Source: an uncultured Bacillota bacterium (GTDB lineage Bacteria > Bacillota > Clostridia > Peptostreptococcales > Anaerovoracaceae). Taken from it: a stretch of DNA of 8,316 nucleotides. The notes beneath the pieces were generated by a model. That model was not told the DNA's origin. It searched no databases and saw nothing but the letters and a program-made list of their open reading frames with translations. This document shows positions 5,103 to 8,316 of this stretch, piece after piece. The stretch's first letter is position 1. Each line of letters begins with the position of its first letter. The stretch lies in assembly GCA_946408315.1 (NCBI GenBank), contig CAMJRV010000087.1, forward strand, positions 1 through 8,316. Direction: 5' to 3'. Made by a program: the position numbers and the translations under genes.

Positions 5103-5699
5103 CTAAACCATCCTCATTGCAAGATTGAGCAATGCAAATTTGTATTTGTCGTTTTCTTCTTTAAGAAGTGCGTATTTCTTTGCCATCTGCTCAAACTCAT
5201 ATTTGTAGTCCACGGATGTTTCACATAAGTCTTCACACGGTTCGCACAACTCAATTGGAGCTGGTTCGATATCAGCGGTTGTTTCCGGCAAGATTTCGTC
5301 TGTCCCCTTCTCCTTTTTTGCTCTTTTGGGAATGCCGCTCTTTTTTAAGATGGCATACACTACCGGAGCGGAAATGCCGTATTTCTTGGTAATTGTGCTT
5401 ATTTTTTCACCGTCAACATACATCTTGCAGATGCAGGCATCGCCTTCTGCCGTCGTTTTCTTGCCAAACTTGCCCGGAACAATCTTCTTGATGTCGTTCA
5501 AGTTATATGTAGTCACTTCACTATTTCCCATGTACTTTCTTAACTCCTTTCCTTTCAGCATGTCCGATGGCATTCCGCCGTTCCGGTTTCTCGTAAAAGC
5601 TGTTTTCCCATACATGCCACGGCCTGTTTTCTTTTTCTCGGCTACATCTTCAGCAAATATGGATTCGCAATCATTTTCATAATCCTCTATCTCAACCAC
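5103..5699 (-). CDS. HTH and coiled-coil protein, putative DNA-binding
   Basis: This is a 198-residue protein. An acidic N-terminus (1-20) is followed by a basic, glycine-rich segment KKTGRGMYGKTAF...NRNGG (23-42). A resolvase/transposase-type helix-turn-helix lies at about 88-126 (ACICKMYVDGEKISTITKKYG, then ISAPVVYAILKKSGIPKR). A Pro/Glu linker with three cysteines C152, C155 and C159 leads to a C-terminal helix with heptad character (163-192), so dimerisation is likely. It probably binds DNA as a regulator or replication accessory; I do not recognise a named family. GTG at 5699 is the only start between the upstream in-frame stop and residue 29. Its AGGAG lies only 2 nt away, which is tight and may reduce translation. 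It overlaps the 49-residue gene upstream by 8 nt, so coupling may compensate. Confidence 0.75.
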   Translation of the reverse strand: MVEIEDYENDCESIFAEDVAEKKKTGRGMYGKTAFTRNRNGGMPSDMLKGKELRKYMGNSEVTTYNLNDIKKIVPGKFGKKTTAEGDACICKMYVDGEKISTITKKYGISAPVVYAILKKSGIPKRAKKEKGTDEILPETTADIEPAPIELCEPCEDLCETSVDYKYEFEQMAKKYALLKEENDKYKFALLNLAMRMV

Positions 5700-5841
5700 T
5701 TCTCCTTTCTTTGAAAATTATGTTGTCTACTGCTTTTTGGGGCGTCGGGTCATTGATACCGCATTCATTTTTTGAATTGAGCCGTTCTTCTTTTTTGGCT
5801 TCTTTTACCTTTGCTCTGTTGGTTTCTCTGCTTCTGGACAT
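5692..5841 (-). CDS. Small basic phage protein, 49 residues
   Basis: ATG at 5841-5839 is preceded by an excellent ribosome binding site, AAAGGGGAGG (GGAGG at 5845-5849), and the frame runs 49 codons to TGA at 5692. The protein is a charged N-terminal helix (SRSRETNRAKVKEAKKEERL, residues 2-21) followed by NECGINDPTPQKAVDNIIF. A 'DPTP.xAV.NI' tail is familiar from short early proteins of Firmicutes phages of unknown function. It fills an otherwise empty gap between the Rha-type gene and the HTH gene and overlaps the latter by 8 nt. It is below common length cut-offs and easily missed. The strong ribosome binding site, coupling and recognisable tail make it a likely real gene. Confidence 0.72.
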   Translation of the reverse strand: MSRSRETNRAKVKEAKKEERLNSKNECGINDPTPQKAVDNIIFKERRSG

Positions 5842-5891
5842 AGTCCTCCCCTTTCAAACCGGAAATGCCTTACGGCAACGTCAGTTCTCAT

Positions 5892-6620
5892 TTATGCGAC
5901 ATACTTGATCGTGTATTCCTTTATGATGGAAGCGTATATCTCCCTTAGTTTGGGGTCGGCCTCTATCACATCCAACTTGTTTGCTTTAGAGATTGCAGTC
6001 TTGGTAGCTCCCTGTTTGAGCATACGTGCCAGCAAATTGGTAAGGCGCTGTTCAAGATTTACCCGCCCTCTGGATTCCAGGAGCTTGTACGATTCCCGGC
6101 GTATCTCTTTGAACCGCTCGCCACCGACAGCCTGGACGATTTTATTGAACATCCGGTTGATATCTTCCCGCCAGTTATCCGGCTGGGTGATGATGGTGTC
6201 TTTTATGGCTGTTACGGTCCCGGCAAGCTGCTGAACCTCCATTTCCTGTTTTGCCATAGCGTTTAGCATCTGGCTTACCATTTGGAGCTCAGGGGAGAGT
6301 TTTGAGATATTGACCGTGTCCTTCTCCTTCATCTCCTTAATCTTGATGATCAGCTTTCTCCTGGCTACTGCATCATACCGGGCCGCAAGTTGGAGTGCTC
6401 CTTCTTCGGTCATTTCAAAAGCCGGTCTTTTCTCACCCTTCTTGTCCAGGTATTCAACCAAGGAAAAAATCCCTTCGTTGGCTAACCCACCATTTTCAAG
6501 CTTTCCCATCTCGTCTCTGATATCTTTTAGCACATCAGAGTGTGCCTTTCCGAAGTGCTCTGCTATCATCCTACTGTCAAGCTTCACTTCGCCGTTCTCG
6601 ATTCTGATTAATTCGTTCAT
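5892..6620 (-). CDS. Rha-type phage regulatory protein (antirepressor-like)
   Basis: This is a 242-residue two-domain protein. Residues 1-97 form a pRha domain: VKLDSRMIAEHFGKAHSDVLKDIRDEM, the EYLDKKGEKRPAFEMTEEGALQLAA stretch, and a terminal helix KLIIKIKEMK. A linker (105-145) contains helical, possibly coiled-coil sequence. The C-terminal domain (148-240) contains NWREDINRMFNKIVQAVGG, the RRESYKLLESRGRVNLEQRL helix and LDVIEADPKLREIYASIIKEY, a module often attached to antirepressors and similar in role to ORF6C. Rha was defined in lambdoid phages as interfering with growth in IHF-deficient hosts; such proteins act as DNA-binding regulators. Being the second antirepressor-like gene of the early operon, it may modulate repressor or Cro activity. 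AAGGAGG lies upstream of ATG 6620. The 27-bp spacer to the preceding gene holds a short GC hairpin. Confidence 0.87.
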   Translation of the reverse strand: MNELIRIENGEVKLDSRMIAEHFGKAHSDVLKDIRDEMGKLENGGLANEGIFSLVEYLDKKGEKRPAFEMTEEGALQLAARYDAVARRKLIIKIKEMKEKDTVNISKLSPELQMVSQMLNAMAKQEMEVQQLAGTVTAIKDTIITQPDNWREDINRMFNKIVQAVGGERFKEIRRESYKLLESRGRVNLEQRLTNLLARMLKQGATKTAISKANKLDVIEADPKLREIYASIIKEYTIKYVA

Positions 6621-6634
6621 GGTTCCTCCTTTCC

Positions 6635-6648
6635 GCCGGAGATCCGGC
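6635..6648 (-). other. Short GC-rich hairpin before the Rha-type gene
   Basis: GCCGG, a four-base loop and CCGGC form a perfect 5-bp inverted repeat (14-bp palindrome GCCGGAGATCCGGC). It touches the upstream TAG and lies just ahead of the AAGGAGG of the Rha-type gene. No U-run follows, so it is not an intrinsic terminator. It may shield the junction or tune translation; the function is unproven. Confidence 0.35.
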
Positions 6649-6887
6649 TAAATAACCTGTCCCTTTTCTTCCTCAGTGAACTTCAGAAGCGAGAAAAGCC
6701 GTCGAAGTTCCTTGCGAGTGAATCTGTCGGGATTCTTGATTTTTAGATAGAATGCTTTCTCTCCGATATGTAGCCTTGCTGCCAGCTCTCGATTGTTCTT
6801 GCATCCACAGAGCATCATGTTTTTGGCAACAAGGGCCTTAAAAAGCTTGTCCTGCCTTTCTTCTTGGGTGTCTCTTAGCTTCGGCAT
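6648..6887 (-). CDS. Small HTH DNA-binding protein (Cro/regulator-like)
   Basis: This is a 79-residue protein. Residues 11-68 form a compact helical domain: QDKLFKALVAKNMMLCG, then NNRELAARLHIGEKAFYLKIKNPDRFTRKELRRLFSLL. NRELAARLHIGEKAFYLKI has the shape of a helix-turn-helix in which 'IGEKAFY' begins the recognition helix. 'NP..FT..EL..L' is a familiar tail of short phage transcription factors that bind operators as dimers. It is basic overall, as expected for a DNA binder. GGAGGG lies 5-6 nt before ATG 6887. It sits 12 bp after the BRO/KilAC gene and ahead of the Rha-type gene, so it is made early together with two antirepressors. It might be a second repressor controlling later genes or the switch itself. 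Which operator it binds cannot be told from sequence. Confidence 0.8.
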   Translation of the reverse strand: MPKLRDTQEERQDKLFKALVAKNMMLCGCKNNRELAARLHIGEKAFYLKIKNPDRFTRKELRRLFSLLKFTEEEKGQVI

Positions 6888-6899
6888 GATGACCCTCCC

Positions 6900-7652
6900 T
6901 TACATCGCCTTTAGGCACAACAGCCGGAATGTCTCCCTGCCTTTTGGAGTTACGAGTGTCTGCGGCCCACTCCATTGGGTCTTTTCGTTGAAGCATTCCT
7001 TCAGCTCGAATAGACCGTTGTTTTTATCTGAATGGGGCATCAGCTTACCTTTTTTGTCCCGATAGATGTATTTCTTTTCAATCAGGAACTTTATAAATTT
7101 CTTCTCGCCTACTTCAAGCAGTTTTGCCGTTTCCCTGAAATTTGTAAGCAAATTCCGGTCAACTAGTTCGTCAAAGTAATCTGCTTTCGGAGCCATGATC
7201 TGGTTGTCCACAGTCAGAGAGGAGTTTGCCATTTGTAATGCCTTGTTTTTGTTCTGCTCTTCCTTTAGCGCTGTTGCGATCTTGATTATGGTATCGGGAT
7301 TCAGCAGCACCGCCTCCAGTGTCTCCGGTGTCATATATGCACCGTGTCTCCTGATGGATGGAAGGACTTCGTCAAATATCCATGATTCAAATTCTTCTGC
7401 ACCCGGCAATTCGGATTTTGCCGCTAGCCGGTAGATATCTCCCTCTGGGATAAAATTGATCTCTTGCACTTTCCCGCTTATAGGGGTACTGCGTTTCACC
7501 GTAGCCCTACAATGCGCATTTATAGCATCGTTCGGCCTTGCATATCCAAGCGCCTTTGCTACATCACTTCCGCAAAATAAAATCTTGCCGTCTTCATTAA
7601 TGGTCCTAACTTGTCCAAATTTCTGATTCTCGAAAATTTTTAACTCGTTCAC
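6900..7652 (-). CDS. Phage antirepressor with BRO-N and KilAC domains
   Basis: This 250-residue protein has the classical antirepressor layout. The N-terminal BRO domain (about 1-105) shows GSDVAKALGYARPNDAINAHC, then FIPEGDIYRLAAKSELPGAEEFESWIFDEVLPSIRRHGAYM in sequence. A helical linker (107-150) contains TLEAVLLNPDTIIKIATALKEE. The C-terminal KilAC domain (about 155-248) contains FDELVDRNLLTNFRETAKLLEVGEKKFIKFLIEKKYIYRD in order and ends with VTPKGRETFRLL. Such proteins counteract the CI-type repressor or act on DNA to favour lytic growth; here it is the second gene of the leftward early operon. It starts with GTG at 7652, immediately after the Cro-like stop (TAAGTG), with AGGGAG 7 nt upstream, implying coupled translation. 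Domain calls are strong; the target repressor is probably the one at the right edge, which is inference. Confidence 0.94.
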   Translation of the reverse strand: MNELKIFENQKFGQVRTINEDGKILFCGSDVAKALGYARPNDAINAHCRATVKRSTPISGKVQEINFIPEGDIYRLAAKSELPGAEEFESWIFDEVLPSIRRHGAYMTPETLEAVLLNPDTIIKIATALKEEQNKNKALQMANSSLTVDNQIMAPKADYFDELVDRNLLTNFRETAKLLEVGEKKFIKFLIEKKYIYRDKKGKLMPHSDKNNGLFELKECFNEKTQWSGPQTLVTPKGRETFRLLCLKAM

Positions 7653-7883
7653 TTAGATTCTCCCTTCTCGCTTCATTTCCTCTGTGTTGATCTGTTTAAT
7701 TGATATCCCTAGATGATCGCAAATTTTCCGCTGAACCGATTCACTTTGCTGGGAGCCGGAAAGCAACGATCTCACATATTGGTATGAAAGTCCAATTTCT
7801 TCTGCCAGATCCTTTTGCGTTTTACCTGCAATAGCTAATTGCTTTCTGACCTCTGCTATCCATAGAGGCATTGGTTTTCGCAT
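7653..7883 (-). CDS. Cro-like HTH regulator, first gene of early operon
   Basis: This is a 76-residue protein dominated by one XRE-type helix-turn-helix: WIAEVRKQLAIAGKTQKDLAEEI (8-30), GLSYQYVRSLLSG (31-43), then QRKICDHLGISIKQI (51-65). It would bind the operators of the switch region as a dimer and shut down repressor synthesis, as Cro does. ATG at 7883 is preferred because AGGAGG (7890-7895) lies 6 nt upstream. The adjacent ATG at 7886 is only 3 nt away, and a much longer frame to 7961 would read through promoter and operator DNA with a hydrophobic non-family extension. It is followed directly, with no gap, by the antirepressor GTG. It is transcribed from the leftward promoter at 8029-8058, with an unusually long leader of about 140 nt. 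BcepMu gp16/Ner-like labels are alternatives to Cro. Confidence 0.88.
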   Translation of the reverse strand: MRKPMPLWIAEVRKQLAIAGKTQKDLAEEIGLSYQYVRSLLSGSQQSESVQRKICDHLGISIKQINTEEMKREGRI

Positions 7884-7916
7884 CATATCCCTCCTTCTTA
7901 TATTTTTAAAAAATAC

Positions 7917-7945
7917 TTGACATATGTAGAGTAAAATAATACAAT
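7917..7945 (+). promoter_or_regulatory. Rightward promoter for the repressor gene
   Basis: TTGACA at 7917-7922 and TACAAT at 7940-7945, 17 bp apart, form a near-perfect sigma-A promoter reading right. Transcription would begin near 7952 and reach the repressor ATG at 8106 after a ~155-nt leader. The spacer contains one TGTAGAGT copy and the -10 lies within a 14-bp palindrome, so occupancy by a regulator would block it. Confidence 0.75.
7925..7932 (+). promoter_or_regulatory. Candidate operator half-site TGTAGAGT, copy 1
   Basis: This TGTAGAGT copy lies in the spacer of the rightward promoter. With its preceding A (7924) it forms a 9-bp inverted repeat with the copy at 7972-7980. It also overlaps the palindrome ACATATGT (7920-7927). 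It is well placed for a Cro-like protein to repress the repressor gene. Confidence 0.5.
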
Positions 7946-7951
7946 TGTATT
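7938..7951. promoter_or_regulatory. 14-bp palindrome over the rightward -10
   Basis: AATACAATTGTATT is a perfect 14-bp palindrome that covers the TACAAT -10 element and the probable start region of the repressor promoter. Its symmetry suits a dimeric regulator. AT-rich palindromes arise readily by chance, so its role is uncertain. Confidence 0.45.
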
Positions 7952-7971
7952 GCTTAAACAAATATTAAAAA

Positions 7972-7979
7972 ACTCTACA
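7972..7979 (-). promoter_or_regulatory. Candidate operator half-site TGTAGAGT, copy 2
   Basis: Inverted copy (ACTCTACA on the + strand) located between the two promoters. It pairs with copy 1 as a 9-bp inverted repeat across 39 bp and is followed on its own strand by TTTTTT, as copy 3 is. In the leftward leader RNA the two arms could also form a stem. Confidence 0.5.
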
Positions 7980-8028
7980 TTCTTTGAAACATAGGGGTTT
8001 GTTTTTTCATTTCCCTGTTTACAAGCTC

Positions 8029-8058
8029 AGTATAACTCAACGTATGTTGATTTGTCAA
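8029..8058 (-). promoter_or_regulatory. Leftward early promoter
   Basis: On the minus strand TTGACA (8058-8053) and TATACT (8034-8029) are separated by 18 bp, the best leftward promoter in the window. Transcription would begin near 8022 and run through the Cro-like gene and the whole operon. The spacer holds the 14-bp inverted repeat TCAAC-GTAT-GTTGA, a well-placed repressor operator. The promoter points toward the repressor promoter at 7917-7945. Confidence 0.75.
8037..8050. promoter_or_regulatory. 14-bp inverted repeat operator in the leftward promoter
   Basis: TCAAC-GTAT-GTTGA (8037-8050) is a 5-4-5 inverted repeat lying exactly between the -35 and -10 of the leftward promoter. A dimeric CI-like repressor bound here would exclude RNA polymerase. 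No second exact copy was seen, so which protein binds is unknown. Confidence 0.5.
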
Positions 8059-8061
8059 GCG

Positions 8062-8073
8062 AGTTTATAAACT
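8062..8073. promoter_or_regulatory. 12-bp palindrome upstream of the leftward -35
   Basis: AGTTTATAAACT is a perfect 12-bp palindrome starting 4 bp beyond the leftward -35 (8053-8058). It could be an upstream operator or activator site. It lies in the transcribed leader of the repressor gene. Confidence 0.4.
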
Positions 8074-8075
8074 TT

Positions 8076-8094
8076 TGTAGAGTTTTTTGCAGAG
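8076..8094 (+). promoter_or_regulatory. Candidate operator half-sites TGTAGAG/TGCAGAG, copy 3
   Basis: TGTAGAGT at 8076-8083 is the third copy of the switch-region octamer. TGCAGAG at 8088-8094 repeats it 12 bp on with one change. The pair ends just before the repressor start and includes part of its ribosome binding site (AGAGAGG), so binding here could affect repressor expression after transcription starts. Confidence 0.45.
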
Positions 8095-8105
8095 AGGTAA
8101 TTCAG

Positions 8106-8316
8106 ATGGGAGAAATTAACGCAAGAATCTTTACTTTGTTAGATGAAAAGGGCTTGAAGGCAGTTGACTTGGCTCGTACATTGGGAGTATCAGAAGCAGT
8201 TATCAGCGCTTGGAGAAAAAGGGGAACTGACCCAAAGGCTATCTTTATGAATGAGATAGCTGAATTTCTTGGCGTAACAAGAGATTACCTGGAAACCGGA
8301 AAAGACAGAGGGGAGG
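8106..8316 (+). CDS. CI-like phage repressor, N-terminal part (cut by window edge)
   Basis: ATG at 8106, preceded by AGAGAGG with an 8-nt spacer, opens a frame that stays open for 70 codons to the right edge. The visible part is an XRE helix-turn-helix domain: INARIFTLLDEKGLKAVDLARTLG (4-27), VSEAVISAWRKRG (28-40), then IAEFLGVTRDYLETG (51-65). 'ISAWRKRGTDP' and 'EFLGV..DYL..G' are hallmarks of lysogeny repressors of Firmicutes phages. It is the only rightward gene and diverges from the Cro-like gene across the switch region, so it should hold the early promoter off in the lysogen. A C-terminal dimerisation or peptidase (S24) domain may lie past the edge; this cannot be judged. It is probably the target of the BRO/KilAC antirepressor. 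Confidence 0.9.
   Translation, partial: MGEINARIFTLLDEKGLKAVDLARTLGVSEAVISAWRKRGTDPKAIFMNEIAEFLGVTRDYLETGKDRGE

Noticed and set aside
5805..5891. Leftward 28-codon frame starting at 5891
   Set aside because: No Shine-Dalgarno sequence, no family pattern, and it runs out of frame through the better supported 49-residue gene.
6635..6648. Intrinsic terminator
   Set aside because: Stem is only 5 bp and no run of T follows on the transcribed strand.
7884..7961. Hydrophobic N-terminal extension of the Cro-like protein
   Set aside because: It would read through promoter and operator DNA, lacks a ribosome binding site and is foreign to XRE proteins; AGGAGG supports the start at 7883.
7944..7966. 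A second leftward promoter close to the Cro-like gene
   Set aside because: TTGTTT-17-TATTTT can be drawn but both boxes are weak compared with the TTGACA/TATACT pair at 8029-8058; kept only as an alternative.

Overview
The window looks like the lysis-lysogeny switch and early replication/recombination region of a temperate siphophage or prophage from a low-to-mid GC Gram-positive host, most likely of the Clostridia. The evidence is tightly packed genes that overlap by a few bases, strong AGGAGG ribosome binding sites, frequent GTG/TTG starts, and the gene set itself: Cro/CI pair, BRO-KilAC and Rha antirepressors, Erf, HNH, RuvC-like resolvase, SSB and a replication initiator. No structural, lysis, integrase, tRNA or host housekeeping gene is visible. 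Host assignment is an inference from style and recognised families, not from a search.

Layout, right to left in the direction of early transcription. The right edge (8106-8316) holds the N-terminus of a rightward CI-like repressor. The 222-bp intergenic region (7884-8105) holds two good promoters that point at each other: a rightward TTGACA-17-TACAAT (7917-7945) for the repressor and a leftward TTGACA-18-TATACT (8029-8058) for the early operon. Several palindromes and three copies of TGTAGAGT surround them. The leftward operon begins with a Cro-like protein (7653-7883), then a BRO-N/KilAC antirepressor (6900-7652), a small DNA-binding protein (6648-6887) and a Rha-type regulator (5892-6620).

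The middle (about 3.2-5.85 kb) is accessory. It holds an unpredicted 49-residue gene (5692-5841), an HTH/coiled-coil protein, a cysteine-rich single-span membrane protein, a protein with NSSVVAR beta-helix-type repeats, a small regulator-like protein, an acidic hypothetical protein and a multi-CxxC zinc protein.

The left part (1-3236) is the DNA metabolism cassette: Erf single-strand annealing protein, an HNH nuclease lacking most zinc cysteines, a helical hypothetical protein, a RuvC-like resolvase, a small conserved phage protein, SSB, and a winged-helix-type replication protein truncated by the left edge. Inside that replication gene are tandem 11-bp repeats whose period is not a multiple of three, next to T-rich 11-bp repeats. 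This looks like an iteron-type phage origin embedded in the initiator gene, and it is the most interesting DNA-level signal in the window.

Likely working model: after derepression the leftward promoter makes one long polycistronic transcript. Cro and the antirepressors lock in lytic growth. Erf, SSB and RuvC process recombining or replicating DNA, and the initiator acts on the origin inside its own gene. Apart from the switch region, no gene-free stretch exceeds about 55 bp.
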